Shown here: positions 12,660-25,611 of the stretch, piece by piece
How positions within the stretch are numbered: position 1 is the stretch's first letter
How the letters are laid out: every line of letters starts with the position of its first letter
Assembly (NCBI RefSeq): GCF_040712315.1
Contig: NC_134017.1
Location: forward strand, 81,473,987-81,537,986
Reading direction: 5' to 3'
DNA length: 64,000 bases
DNA from: Castanea sativa
Taxonomy: Eukaryota > Streptophyta > Magnoliopsida > Fagales > Fagaceae
Translations under genes and position numbers: made by a program
Notes under the pieces: generated by a model
Databases searched by the model: none
Seen by the model: only the letters and a program-made list of their open reading frames with translations
What the model was told of the DNA's origin: nothing

Positions 12660-13570
12660 CATACATCTAGCATTACCCCACATAAGTTCATGGTTATGTT
12701 GGGATCATTTATCTAAAAATTACAAGGTGGAAGGAGTAGACTAGCATGCTAAAGTCGCTTCGTGGTTTTGACAGTCCTGAGATATAACTTTTGCCTTCCT
12801 AAGGCTGGGGAAGTTCATGGTTTTCGGGAAGGGCTTCCCCATGTTGTCTACACCACTGTTACTTCTGACAGGAAAAAAAAAGAAAGAAAAGAACAGATAA
12901 AAGAAAAGAAGGCGAGCTTCAATTTTGGTGCCCGTGAGATCAAAAGTACTAATAGGTTTTTTTGTATGAGTATAAAAGGATGTTTTACCATAATTTGTTG
13001 GATTTTTGTCTTCCTAGTTTGCATTTTCTTGATGCTTGGCGATGTGGCTTAGACCACCCGACTTCTACTAGACTTCATATGCCTAAGACAAAAAGGTAAG
13101 GCATCAGCGCATGGTATAGAACTCGATCATTGCAAGCGATTACTATAAAAGATTTGAGGGAGGACCCTCAAGAATATTAATAATAATTAGTTAGAATAAA
13201 AAGAAAGTTGATCATTAGGAGATACTTAACCTCCTTTGGGTTAAGAAATCTCTAACCAAAATTAAACCCATGAGAACTCTATCAATCAACCCAACTTGCA
13301 AGGACTTACTACTTAGGGTGTCACGTGTGTGTGAATCGTAGTTAAAAAATAATAATTAAAATATATTTTTTAAAACTATAAATGGAAAATCTTATCTAAT
13401 TAAACTTGATGTAATTTAATTCAACTTATTAACTAATGAAAAACCAACAAATGCCAAAGATTTGAAATACAAAATCTACCCTTAAGATTTGAACAAATGC
13501 AAAAGATTTCCTTTTTTTTTTTTGGTTAATAACTTGTTAGTTGGGAGATGGGGGATTTAAACCCTAATGT
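12660..13570 (+). other. 3' flank of the carrier gene, duplicated at 29.5-30.5 kb
   Basis: The sequence after the stop codon runs nearly colinear with 29,493-30,560, so this is the source or sister of that copy. It contains a purine-rich AAAGAAAAG tract at 12873-12912 and, at 13502-13567, the 3' part of a minus-strand SINE that is complete in the other copy. The short open frame at 12762-13052 is conserved only because of the duplication. Confidence 0.6.
13502..13567 (-). mobile_element. Truncated minus-strand SINE
   Basis: The T-rich stretch and adjoining GGGATTTAAACCC (B-box-like on the minus strand) match 30,505-30,560. In the other copy the element continues to an A-box-like segment near 30,600; here it is cut at about 13,568 by another insertion. 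The SINE therefore predates the duplication. Confidence 0.4.
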
Positions 13571-13935
13571 GGCGTTTGGTATGGAGGAATTCACATTAGT
13601 CCTGGCATCTAGATTCCTAAGAATGTGAGATTCCTAGGAATGTAGCTATTTCTATGTTTGGTTTTATTGGAAATGTGAAATGATAATGTTTGGTTTATTT
13701 CTAGGAATTTTAAATGAATTATTTATTTTTCTCATTCTATCCTTAAATGTGAATGTGAACTACTAAGTCCATTAAAAAAAATCATCTAAATAAATAATGA
13801 AAAACCAAATATAAACTATTAATTATGACAAATTCATTAAAATAATAGTCTAACATTTCAAAATGACAAGTACAATACAAAAATAACTATTTAAATTCTT
13901 AAATGCTTTTATTCTTAATAATAATTTTAAAAGAG
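13571..13935. repeat. Probable DNA-transposon fragment
   Basis: The stretch begins GGCGTTTGGTATGGAGG, a terminus typical of plant MITEs, and interrupts the SINE at 13502-13567. Repeated GATTCCTAGGAATGT-like motifs and TTTGGT segments follow. The opposite end is not found before the LINE fragment starts, so it is likely truncated. Confidence 0.35.
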
Positions 13936-13939
13936 ATTT

Positions 13940-14591
13940 TTTTTTTGGAGAGGAAACGACAATAGGCTTTATTCAAATAAATCACGTTATACAATGGGGA
14001 AAAGGAAAGAGATGTATTTTTCAAGCCAAATAACCTCCTCATTCTCTTTTGCAGCACTAGTTAAAGTTAATGCAGCACGATTACATCATAAGGGTACACT
14101 ATGAAAAGAAATAAAAGAAAAACTATCTCTAATTAAATAAATGTCTTCAAACAGAGCCAGACCACCACTCAAACCAATCCTTGGAACTGCAAAACCATCT
14201 GTCACATCTAATTTCCTCTTAAGTCTGTGAAAACCATCCATGTTAAGACGTGTTTCAGACAAAAAAAGAATTTTGGGACCTTCTTCATTCGCCAAAAAGT
14301 GAAGTTCTCGAACTGCCTTTGGGATCCCAAGCCCTCGACAGTTGAGGCTTAAAATCTTCATGGAGGGGGCGGTGGTGAAGGATTACCTCCACTCGAAGTA
14401 TGCAATATACTCAGATTTTCCTTACTTAACAATTGCTTCTTGTGAACGTGGGAGTCCAGGGAATTATGTACTGAGGATGTACGCTTTGATAAAGTTGGAA
14501 TTGTAGGAGTAACTTTAGTTGCGACGTTGTTATTGGGACTCCTAAGAATGCGTTTCCAATACCGCAGAGAAGATTTTTTTGGATCCACCAA
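13940..14591 (-). pseudogene. LINE (L1-clade) ORF2 start, truncated
   Basis: On the minus strand, 14361-14086 reads MKILSLNCRGLGIPKA followed by LFLSETRL and GLSGGLALF. These are conserved features of the apurinic endonuclease at the N-terminus of plant L1-type ORF2 (the ETRL segment holds the catalytic glutamate). Only about 90 residues survive, and no reverse transcriptase follows. A proline-rich stretch precedes the start. A T-run on the plus strand at 13,938-13,950 is the likely poly(A) tail, so this is an internally deleted retro-copy. Confidence 0.65.
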
Positions 14592-14596
14592 ATTAT

Positions 14597-15008
14597 AATC
14601 AAGATTGAGATCCTACACAAGATGATGGGAATGTTTTGTGGATCGGATAGTAAGAATGACTTGAGAATTAGATTCTACTTTCTTTATTAAGGAAAAGAAA
14701 AAGAAAAAGAAATATTAATCTCACCAGGTGATAGTTTGCAAATTATGTTCTTTAGCAACTATTTCTTTTGTCTCAAAACAACTTCTCTCTTTCTTCTATC
14801 TGTTTTGTTGAGACTCTGTTTTTGGCTAGATTCGGTCAATGTTGGGTTGGGATATTTAGCATACAATAAATCCAATTTTCTAAACAGAGTTTCAAATGTT
14901 TTCAAGTTATTAAATATTTGGCATTATGATGACTTGTTGATATAGAATTTATTGATGAAAAAAGAAAAAAAAATATTACCAATTTGGTTGCAAAAAATTA
15001 TATATTAT

Positions 15009-15062
<54 letters not shown>

Positions 15063-17700
15063 ATGTGTGTGTGTATTATTTGAGTGGTTTTTTTTTTGTT
15101 TAACAAGCCTATAATATATAAATCATTAATTTTTATATATATTTAAAATACAAGTTTATGTTTACGTATATGTTTATATTTTATAAAAAAAATGTTTCTT
15201 AAATCCAACAAATGTTTGAAAATAATAAAAAAAATCGAGGAAAAAAAATCAAGAGTGTAAGTTGTAATTGCATGTTATCCATAAAAGTTTAAATTTTCTT
15301 AAATTTAAATTGAATGTCAATTTGAAATATTTAAGATTCTATATTAAAAGAAGTGCTTAAATTGCTCCATATAGAAAAGACCACTGTAACCATTCTTATT
15401 GATTTAAAAAAAAAAAAATTAATTGGGACTTATTGTAGAATGCAACTCATTATTTACACCCGAGTTTTGCTTCTTTGAAATATTCAATTTTTACATTTAA
15501 GTTATAATTGTCTCCTCAAATCCCTCTTTTTAATTATGCTAGAAATGTGCAATAAGTTGTGCTTAATTACTCTATTTGTTAGATTCTACTTTCATTAAAA
15601 AAAAAAAAAGAATAAAAGGAAATTTTAATCCCAATAGGTGATAGTTTGGTAATTTAGCCATCGACTTTCCTAGAAGGCTTATAATAATTACTCTCTTGTT
15701 CACTTGGTTGGGATATGTACTATAAAATACATCCAATTTTTATACTGCCTTTCAAATGTTTTTCACGTTATGAAACATCAGACATTATGACCGATTGTTC
15801 ATATATAATTTATTGATGAAAAATGCTAAAATTATTACCAATTTTATTGCGAAAAAGTATTGACTTGACAAAGAATGTGATTAGACCATATTTATTAATA
15901 TACATATTTATAAATTTCTTAATTACTTTTACTTTATAATATTTTCAAATTTTGATCCTTCTTCTTCCTCTACACAGGATTGATGGGAATGTTTAATTTT
16001 GTAGATCAGACAGTAAGAATGAATTGAGAATTAGATTCTACTTTCTTTATAACCATTTATAAGACTAAATGGTGGCAGGTATTGGGAGAAATTAAAGGAT
16101 CTTCAAACGTTTTATTTAGTATTTTATGATGCAACCCTATTTCTTGGGTCAAAGTTTGTTAAACACAACTGGAAAATATTCTGTTCTTTAGCAACTATTT
16201 CCTCCTCCTCCTCCTACCTGTTTTGTTGAGTCTTTGTTTTTGGCTAGATTTGACTAGTGTTGGGTTAGGATATCTAACATACAATAAATCCAATTTTCTA
16301 AACAACCTTTCAAATGTTTTCAAGTTATTAAATATTTAGCATTATGATCACTCGTTGATATAGAATTTATTGATGAAAAAAGATAAAAATTATTACCAAT
16401 TTGGTTGCCAAAAAAAAAAATTATTAATGTGAAAGTGAAAGTGAAAGTGAATATAATTAATTAATTACTTTTACTTTTGCAAATTATGATGCATCTCCAA
16501 TAACATTTTTCTTATGTTTTCTTCTTTCATTTTACTTTAATGAATTCAATAGTTACAATAAGAGATGAACAATTTGAATGACTCTGTTAAAAACAACAAG
16601 AAGTACTAGTGATAATAAAACCTCATTTGTAAAATTATTTTGATTTATATATATATATATATATATTATTTGAGTAGTTTTTTTTTTTTTTTTTGTTTTT
16701 GTTTCACAAGCCTATAAAATATATATATTGCTGTACTATATAAATAATTAATATTTTAATATATTTAAAATACAAGTTTATGTTTAAGTATATGTTTATA
16801 TTTTACAAAAAAAAAAAATGTTTGTTAAATCCAAAAAATGTTTAAAAATTAAAAAAATTGAGAAAAAAATAATAATTAAGAGCGTAAGTTGTAATTGCAC
16901 GTTATCCATAAAAGTTTAAATTCTCTGCAATTTAGATTGAACCTCAATTTAAAATATTTAAGATTCTATATTAAAAGAAGTGCTTAAATTGCTCCTTATA
17001 AAAAAGATTACTGTAACTATTCTTATTGATTTTTTTTAATAAATTTTATTGGGGCTTATTGCAAAATGCAATTCATTGTTTACACTCGACTTTTGGCTTC
17101 TTTGAAATATTCAATTTTTACATTTAAGGTATAATTGTCTCCTCAAATTCCTTTTTAATTATGCCAGAAATGTGCAATAAGTGGTGCTTAATTACTCTAT
17201 TTGTTAGATTCTACTTTCATTTAAAAAAAAATGAAATTTTAATCTCAATAGGATAGTATAGTTTGCTAATTAATTGTTTCAGCTATCTACATTCCTTGTC
17301 GGCTTATATTGACTACTATCATGTCCACTGGCCTAATAATGACAAGCTTTGTTAAATCGGTTGGGATATCTATCATAAAACGTATCTAGTGCTGAAATGC
17401 TAAAATAAATCTAGCCCCTTATCCAGTGCTGAAATGCTAAAATAAATCCCTTTCATATGTTTTTCAAGTTATGAAACATCAAACATTATAATCGATTTTT
17501 AATATATAATTTTTTGAAGAAAAATGTTAAAATTATTACCAATTTTATTGTGAAAAAGTATTGACTTGACAAAGAATGTGATTAGAACCATATTTATTAA
17601 TATACATATTTATAAATTTCTTAATTACTTTTACTTTATAATATTTTCAAATTATGATTCGTTGCCAATAGAATTTTCCTTATAACTATTATTATCTCTA
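14597..17700 (+). repeat. Higher-order AT-rich repeat, units R1 and R2
   Basis: Unit R1 (14597-15976) and unit R2 (from about 15977) share order and sequence: a head ending GATGGGAATG, then AATTAGATTCTACTTTCTTT, a CTCACCAGGTGATAGTTTGC segment, a TA microsatellite, then CTCAATAGGTGATAGTTTG and GACTTGACAAAGAATGTG. Within a unit the two halves are themselves related (compare the CACCAGGTGATAG and AATAGGTGATAG segments and the following TTCAAGTTATKAAAYAT). It is a ~1.38 kb dimer of ~0.7 kb monomers. There is no coding content. Further copies lie at 25.7-27.7, 31.2-35.5 and 40.2-43.7 kb. Confidence 0.7.
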
Positions 17701-18384
17701 GATATTAAGAGAATTCAGAAAGTTTGTTATGGCCTCAAAAAATGTCAAAAATACTCCTAATATAATTAAAATTCTTTATTCTTAAAAAAATAAAAAATAG
17801 GGTTAAAATTGTAATTCAACAAAATTAAAAAAAAAAAAGCTACCAAATAATTTTTTTTTCCTAAAAATTAGTACACTCTTTCTAAACATATCTCATGTAC
17901 ATTTGATACATTTTTTCCCTAAAAACTAGCACACACTAAACCCAGCAAATTACTCCATTTCAAATCCTAAATTTTTTTTTTTTTTTTTTTATAAAAATCA
18001 CTTCTTATGTAATCTCACTAACAATAGATAAATTCGAATTAAAAAATTATATTAAACTTAAAAAAAAAGCCTCATCACGTGCGGACCACGTATAATGAGG
18101 CTAGTTATTATTATTGTTATTCTAATTTACTAGTTACGATAACAGATGGAGGATTTGAATGACTCCATTGAAAACACTAAGAAATACTTGCGATGATAAA
18201 AACTTAATTTGTTGAATTATTCAAATTTACATATTATCTAAGTGATTTTTTGTTAACAAATCTATACATAATTTTTCGCTAAGTGTATAAATTATTAATT
18301 TTTTCATATGTTTAAATACAAGTTTATGTTTATGTACATGTTTATATTTTATAAAATTATTAGTTGAATTCAAAAAATATTTAA
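17701..18384 (+). repeat. Extended tail of unit R2
   Basis: The sequence from GATATTAAGAGAATTCAG onward occurs again at 35,490-36,190, and its first part occurs inverted in pieces at 5277-6190. The latter part (18,170-18,380) is a third relative of the ~0.7 kb monomer. No gene is present. Confidence 0.55.
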
Positions 18385-19690
18385 GATAAGTGTCTGATAG
18401 TAATATTGTCATAATATGATTTCGTTCTTTTTCCTTGCTTTTGCTCCTGCATAAAGCTCACTGTGGATCAACATTGAGCTCCCATTGTAGCAATATGTCC
18501 TTTGTAGTGAGTCTATTTTGAATAGCTAGCCACCCTATAAAAGCATGCTTAAGGATATGGCTAGGAAACCAAACCAATTTTCACATTAGCTTCTACACAA
18601 GGGTGATGATCATATGTGGATTTGTTGAATAAAAAACTATGGGCCATTGAGACACATACCTTTGGTGGAACGGATCACCAAGTTGCCAGATCTTGTTTTT
18701 TGCTTGCTTTACTAACTCCTCCGATGACTTCTCCTTTGTGGAACACCTTCAAGTCGTCGAAGAAGCTGCTAGAGTCCCTCCTAATTTCCATGCTCCAAAT
18801 TCTAGGGAATAGTAAATGGTACCTTAGAGAGATGGCTTATTTTGAGAGAGTTCTCAAAAACTATACAAATGTTTGCTACTGTAACTCATATCTAATTGCT
18901 ATAGGAGTACATTAAATACTAGTAGAGATTCACCCACCATCTGATAAGTGATTCTTAAAGTACTCAACTACTTTTTTTAAATTACTCCACTACTGAACTT
19001 GACAACTCATATCAATATTAGATAGTTTAAATTTAAACTTACTTATCAGATAACGCATGTGGATGATCCATGGGCTATGTTTATGGGTTGGGTTAAAACC
19101 TACCCAATTTCTAACAGGATGGAATCCATATTGGCTTTTCTTCCTCTCCCAATACCACCAAACCAAGCTTGCTTTGTAGGTTCACTAAATTTTTTGATAT
19201 TGAATGTTTCCAAATCCGACTCTTTCCTTGTAAGACACTTGAGAGTTGAGACATTGGCATTGAAGTTACTAGTAGCATCATATACAGTTATAAGTCCATA
19301 TTTTTAATATAGAATACTATCTAGATGCCACAAATCATGCCAAAAAAATATATTTTTAGCTGAACCTACTTCAAATTTAATGAAGGTTCTTACCCCTTCT
19401 TTTAGTTTTGCTTCTCATTTGATATAAATTAAAATAACACATTTTGTCAATTTTGAGTTTTTACTTGGCCACCATGAATTATCCTATTCTGTTGGAAACG
19501 ATAGCTAATAGTTCTTAAAGTCTTACCTTAATAGTTAATACCTTTCCAAGTATTTTTTGCATAAAACACAAGCTATGTCACCTTTGAGACCCGATTGCAT
19601 AAGTTTGTCTCTTATGGATAGATCATAGATGATTTCATTTAACATTGTTAACCAAAACATGAATGCATATCTTCAAGTAAAAAATGGAAA
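18385..19690 (-). pseudogene. LINE ORF2 C-terminal relic with zf-RVT region, copy 1
   Basis: Read on the minus strand, the stretch encodes broken pieces typical of the C-terminal third of plant LINE ORF2: NIFFWHDLWHLDS with VYDAT downstream, then KHAFIGWLAIQNRLTTKDIL and, after a stop, ALCRS, which is the zinc-binding zf-RVT module. Frameshifts and stops are frequent, including TGA in the cysteine position of the zinc motif. The same relic, with the same TGA, is at 36,190-37,500. The right end is interrupted by the gypsy element starting at 19,718. Confidence 0.65.
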
Positions 19691-19717
19691 ACCTGACCAA
19701 TTTGGCAATTTAGTATC

Positions 19718-20316
19718 TGATGGTGAACTAAAAATCTAACTCCAACTCATCCTTAAGACGTCTAGAGCGGAAGGAACGTCTCTTATACCAGGACAACCGT
19801 CCATAGGAATGAGGGTCGTCCATCTGGAAAGCTCTTGGAAGACCCCCCGTCACTTTGGAAATTCCCAAACGTGGATTTGCCTACGAAAGCTGGCGATGGA
19901 ACCACATGCTGTTTTTCCAAGGCATGAGGAAGATCCAAGCTCATTTCTACAACTCATTAAATACTTAACTTCCAATGACAGTTATACAAAAAGACATAAC
20001 TCCCATGGCGGTTGTGGAAGTTATTCTTGAACCCCCGAACCTCTGAAAATATAGGGAAAGTTACAAATCTAGTAACTGTTTTTAGGGCGCACTATATAAA
20101 CGCCCCTTCAGACCAGACAAAAGAATGTTTTCACAATTCCAAAAAAGTTGGAATTCCAGAACTTGAGAGAAAAACTAATTTTGGCATCAGAGGGTTCTTG
20201 GCCGATCCACTCTAGTCACCTTTGATCACTTGTTTTTTCTTTTTCAGGCCCTTAAAACAGTCGCTAGCCCTTTGAAGCCCGAAGCATCTAGTCTACTAAT
20301 TTTCTTCGCATCATCA
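19718..20316 (+). repeat. 5' LTR of the degenerate gypsy element
   Basis: The LTR runs from TGATGGTGAACT to CGCATCATCA, giving TG...CA ends and about 599 bp. The inner edge is fixed by the adjoining primer-binding site. A TATATAAA box lies at 20093-20100, followed by a plausible transcription start region. Short open frames within it are not genes. Confidence 0.75.
20093..20100 (+). promoter_or_regulatory. LTR TATA box
   Basis: TATATAAA occurs in the GC-richer context GGGCGCACTATATAAACGCCCC about 215 bp before the LTR end. This is the expected place for the U3/R promoter of a plus-strand element. Confidence 0.6.
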
Positions 20317-20318
20317 GT

Positions 20319-20334
20319 TGGCGCCGTATGTGGG
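20319..20334 (+). other. Primer-binding site of the degenerate gypsy element
   Basis: TGGCGCCGTATGTGGG starts two bases after the LTR. The first seven or eight bases complement the 3' end of plant aspartate tRNA (…GGCGCCA); the rest matches only the form typical of Tat-lineage elements. Confidence 0.7.
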
Positions 20335-20699
20335 AAATCCGTTCGATTATTTTTGTTTCGGCAATTCGCCTTTCCCAAACAAAAGGCTGTATGGTTTGGA
20401 CAAGATCAAGGGTTACCAACTCAGGCCACCAGGAGAGTAGGGATGCTTCTAGTAATCCCCATCGTGATCGTCAGTCAGCGCTTGTCATGCAATTGCCTTC
20501 CATTCAACACATACAATCCATGGTTGCCGCCATGGCGGAACTAACTCTTTAGAAGCAAGAGTTGAATAGGGAGATTAATTTAAGGAGGTAGCACCATAAA
20601 AGACACGCGAAAAGGCAAGCCTAGAGTCAAGAAGGTAGAGGAGAAAACTCTGAGCTCAAGAATCAGTTAAGGGGTACTGCTTCAAGAAGAGTACTGCAC

Positions 20700-21690
20700 T
20701 TGGAGAGGGAGATGGACCAGATGAGAAGAGCTATAGACGAAATGAGGGAAAACATGAGAAGGGCGAACCCCATGGATGACTTAGTTCACCGAATGGAATT
20801 TCTTTTCATGGCTTCCATCAATAGTCATCCCTTACTCCCAAAGTTCAAGATGCCTTCCTTAGATTCATATGTTGGAACTTGTGACCCGTGTGATCATATC
20901 GCCACCTTCAAGACTACTATGCACTTGCAGGGGGTTCTGGATGAGATTATGCGTAGGGCATTCCCTACTACCCTCAAGGGACCAGCGCGGGTATGGTTCA
21001 ACAAGATACCCCTAAACACTGTGGGCTTATTTGAAGAGTTGAGTAAGTTGTTCATTAACAATTTTATTGGAGGACAATGCTATAAGCGTTCCTTTTCTAG
21101 TTTGCTAACTATAGAACAAGGGGAAAATGAAAGTTTGTGGTCTTTCGTAACCGATTCAATAGAGAAGCCTTGACGATAGACAAGATGGACGATAAGTTGC
21201 TGTTGGCCGCCTTCCACATTGGAGTCAACTCTAATTTGTTCATTCATAAGCTTTACGAGCAAGAGTCACAAACCATGGCTGAACTCATCCATTCAGCCCA
21301 AAATTTCATGAATGCAAAGGATGCGATCATAGCCAAGAAAAGGAAGAGAGCAGAGTGTATGAAAATAGATCTCCCGCGTCATTCTGAGCAGGGTCCTCGT
21401 TCAAAGAAGGCTTGGGCTGGAGAGAAAAAAGACAAGGATAGCAAGAAGGCAAGCTCTTCAGCAAGGAATTAGCAATACACTCCCTTGAATACACCGCTTG
21501 AGCAAGTGCATATGCAAATCAAGGATGACCCGTCCTTAAAATGGCCAGAGAAAATAAAAGGAGATCCCAACAAACGCAATAGGAACAAGTATTGCTGCTT
21601 CCACAGAGACCATGAGCATGACACGGACGAGTGTTTTGATTTGAAGTAGCAGATTGAGAATCTCATCAAGCAAGGAAAGTTGAGGAACTT
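20700..21690 (+). pseudogene. Gag pseudogene of the Tat-lineage element
   Basis: The frame carries a retrotransposon Gag region (FKMPSLDSYVGTCDPCDHI, FPTTLKGPARVWFNKI) that breaks near 21,170 and resumes in another frame at 21,137-21,470. A zinc knuckle of the form CxxH...HxTDxC is readable at 21,596-21,650, followed by a stop (TTGAAGTAGCAG). Gag would package element RNA into particles; this copy cannot be translated intact. Confidence 0.75.
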
Positions 21691-21847
21691 TCTTGGATAA
21701 GACTGTAAGGACGAGAAGTTGAAGGCAAAAGTGGAGAAATCGACACGACTCCTGCTTGGTGAAATAAAAGTTATTATCGGGGGAACCTCAATAGCTCAAT
21801 CATCCAAGTCAAGGAAGACATACCTAAAGGTGATGTAAAACATCTAA

Positions 21848-24800
21848 TTGTCTGGACGATCTCCAAGGACGAGGGAAGCTGACGAGCAAGCCATTACGTT
21901 CACGAACGAGGATACTAAAAGAGTTCACCACCCACATGACGACGCGATCGTCATTACTTTGCTCATTGCTGATTATACTACCAGAAGGGTGTTGGTAGAC
22001 AATGGCAACTCAATGGACATCTTGTATTACCCTGCCTTCCAAAAAATGAGGTTAGGATGAGATCAGCTTCATCCAGAGAATTCTCCCTTGGTGGGATTTG
22101 GAGGGATGAAAGAGCAACTTGTGGGGACCATTACATTACCTGTGGTAGTCGGGGCGTACTTGCAACAGATTACTAAAGAGGTAAACTTCCTTGTTGTTGA
22201 TTGTTCATCATCATACAATGCCATCATTAGGAGGCCGACTTTAACTAGTTGGAAGGCGGTGACGTCTACCTACCGTTTGTCTGTCAAGTTCCCGACTAAG
22301 TATGGAGTGAGCCAAGTACAAGGAGATCAAGTCACCACTAGAGAATGCTATTTAGCCATACTGGCTATGGACGAGCATGTACAGACGATGAATTTAGATG
22401 AGAGAAGGATTATTGCAGAGCCCATCGAAGTACTAGAAGACATTCCTTTAGACGAGAACAATTCCAAAAAGTTTACTAGAATCGGGGTCAGTATGGAAAA
22501 GAAGACAAAGCAGACATTGATCCAGTTTTTGAAGAAAAGCCTTGATGTGTTCGCATAGAGTCACAAGGACATGCCAGGTATCGATCCAACTGTCATTACC
22601 TATCGTCTAAACGTGTATCCTTCCTCCAAGCTTGTACGACAAAAGAAAAGAGTTTTTGCTCTTGAATGAGATGAGGCCATCAAGGAAGAGGTCTAGAAGT
22701 TAGTCACGACAAAATTTATTCGGGAAGTCTATTATCCAAACTGGTTGGCTAATGTAGTTGTGGTCAAGAAGGCCAATGGCAAGTAGAGGATGTGCGTGGA
22801 CTTTACTGATTTAAACAAAGCTCACCCCAAGAACAGTTATCTATTGCCACGCATTGACCAGCTGATGGATTCGACAGTAGGTCATAAGCTGCTAAGTTTC
22901 ATGGATGCCTTTTCACCCTACAACCAAATAAGGATGGACAAGGTGGACTAGGAGAAGACTTCCTTCATTACTAGCCAAGGGTTATTCTGCTACAAGGTAA
23001 TGCCTTTTGGTTTAAAAGACGCAAAGGCAGCCTGCCAAAGACTTGTTAACCACATGTTCCGTCCACAAATCAGACGAAATGTGGAGGTTTACGTAGGTGA
23101 CATGCTGGTAAAGAGTTTAGACAAGGGGAAGTATTTGGACGACCTTCAAGAAACCTTTGATACACTTAGGCGATATAACATGAAGTTGAATCCAAGCAAG
23201 TGTGCTTTCGGAGTTTTGTCAGGGAAGTTTCTGGGGTTCATGGTTTCACATAGAGGAATTGAGGCGAATCCGACAAAATCTAGGCGATACTGATTATGGA
23301 GCCACAGAAGAATGTCAAAGGGGTCCAATCTCTCACCGAACAAGTCACCGCCTTTAACAGGTTCGTCTAAAAAGCTACTGACAAATGTTTGCCATTTTTT
23401 AAGATTTTCAAAAAAGCATTTGAGTGGATGGATGAGTGTCGGAAGGCCTTCCAAGACCTCAAGGCTTACCTCACCACGACACCTCTGCTAAGTCCGTCCG
23501 TACCTGGTGAAGAGTTATATTTGTACTTGGCTGTGTCCCCACATGCAATAAGCTTGACACTAATAAGAGAAGAAGGGCGAATTCAGAAGCCAATTTATTA
23601 TACGAGTAGGGTGCTAAGAGGAGCAGAATGAAGATATCCAATGATGGAGAAACTAGCCTTTGCTTTGAGCATAGCTTTTAGGAAACTAAGACATTATTTT
23701 CAAGTTCATGTTATCAACATCCTAACAGATCATCCCCTAAAAAAGGCAATGAACAAGTTGGAAGCCATAGGACGATTAATCCAATAGGCTGTGGAGCTTA
23801 GTGAGTTCGATGTCAGGTACCAACCAAGGAGCACGATAAAAGCACAAGCATTGGCAGGCTTCATTGCAAAGTTCACTCCCGGTCAGGACGAGCTAGTTGT
23901 AGAGACTCAAAGGTGGGTTGTCAATGTAGATGGCTTGTCCACGTTATACGTAGGGGGATTGGAGTCATACTAAAGTCCCCAGAGGGTGACAAGTTGGAAT
24001 ACGCAGCCCGTCTACAATATCAAACCACCAACAATAAAGCTGAATATGAAGCTCTCCTTAAAGGACGGGAATTGACTAAGTCTTTGGGGGTGGAGTCAAT
24101 AATAGTCAAGGGAGACTCTCAGCTAGTTATTAATCAAGTGAATGGGATGTGTGAAGCTAAGGAAGATCGAATGAGGAAATACCTTAACAAAGTGAAGCGG
24201 TTTGTCTAAAAGTTTAAAGATGCCAGATTTGTTCAACTCCTAAGGGAGGAAAACATGGAAGCAGATGTCTTGGCGTGAGCAGCTTCGATAGGAGGAATTA
24301 TGGATGAGTATGACAAAATCCAATACATGTTGAGCATAGACTTTCCAAAGATACAGTAGATAGGGGGGGGGGAGAAAATTGGATGAGTCCAATAATAACC
24401 TATTTCAAGGATGGAAGGCTTCCAGAAGACAAGGACGAGGTTAGGAAGTTGAGGGTCAGGGCTGCCAAGTACGTCCTCATCGATAAAGTGCTATACAAAC
24501 GAGGTTTCTCTCAGCCCTACTTAAGGTGCCTAGCTCCAGACGAGTCAAACTATGTATTGAGGGAAGTCCATGAAGGAGCATGTGGGAATCACTCGGGAGT
24601 AAGGTCGCTAGTCCACAAGGTCATCCATGCAGGCTACTATTGGCCAACTATTCAAGTAAATGCTAAGACTTATGTCAAGGTGTGTGACCAGTGTTAGCGC
24701 TACAGTAGCGTTCCTAGACAGCCTTCGAGTACCAGACCCCAATGATGGCCCCATGGCCTTTTGCGTAATGGGGACTAGATATTTTAGGTCATTTCCCACT

Positions 24801-25611
24801 AGGAACCAGACAGATGAAATTTTTGGTAGTAGGGATTAATTACTTTACCAAGTGGGTGGAGGCCGAACCTCTTGCAAAAATTACTCAGCAAAATGTTAAA
24901 AACTTTGTTTGAAAGAATATTGTATGTAGGTTTGGGGTACTTAGAGTACTAGTATCTGATAATGGACGATAATTTGACAACGCACCTTTCAGAGACTTTT
25001 GTAAGCAATTTGGAATCAAGAATCACTAATCCTCACCCTCTCACCCACAGGCGAATGGACAAGCAGAAGTAGTAAACCGATCCTTTTTGAAAATCATCAA
25101 GACTCGGCTCGAGGGGGCAAAGGGGGTATGGCCAGATGAGCTGCCAAGTGTTCTTTGGGCCTATAGGACGACTGTGAGGACCTTGACAGGAGAAACCCCT
25201 TTTAAGCTAGCTTATGGAAGTGAAATAGTCATACCTGCGGAAGTTCATATGGTTAATCATCGAGTGATAAAGTACCAGGAAAAAGAAAATGAAGAATTTC
25301 GTCTTGACCTCAATTTCATTGATGAGGTAAGGATGGATGTAGAGCAAAGGATAGTAAGATACAAAAATCTTATGGCTAGACAGTATGATGCCATGGTAAA
25401 ACCTAGGCATTTCAACATTGGGGACCTCGTCCTTAAAAGGGTATCCTTGGCAACCAGGAACTCAGCTCATGGAAAACTAGGACCCAATTGGGAAGGACCC
25501 TATAGGGTAATCAACTACAAGAGGCAGGGGTTGTATTACTTGGAAGCTCTGGATGGACGGAAGCTAGAACATCCCTAGAACGTGGAGCATCTAAGGAGGT
25601 ACTATCAATAA
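21848..25611 (+). pseudogene. Pol pseudogene (protease, RT, RNase H, integrase)
   Basis: The protease region shows LVDNGNSMDILY near 21,990. Reverse transcriptase (about 22,680-23,300) retains VMPFGLKDA, but the catalytic YVDD box reads YVGD at about 23,090. RNase H-like sequence follows (RSTIKAQALAGF, then a second domain with NNKAEYEALLKG and KGDSQLV). Integrase has an HHCC zinc region (HEGACGNHSG...CDQC) and DDE residues in VSDNG and HPQANGQAE. In-frame stops interrupt nearly every domain; many are TAG or TGA where relatives have TGG, CAG or CGA, the pattern expected from deamination of methylated cytosine. The end reads HLRRYYQ then stop. Confidence 0.8.
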
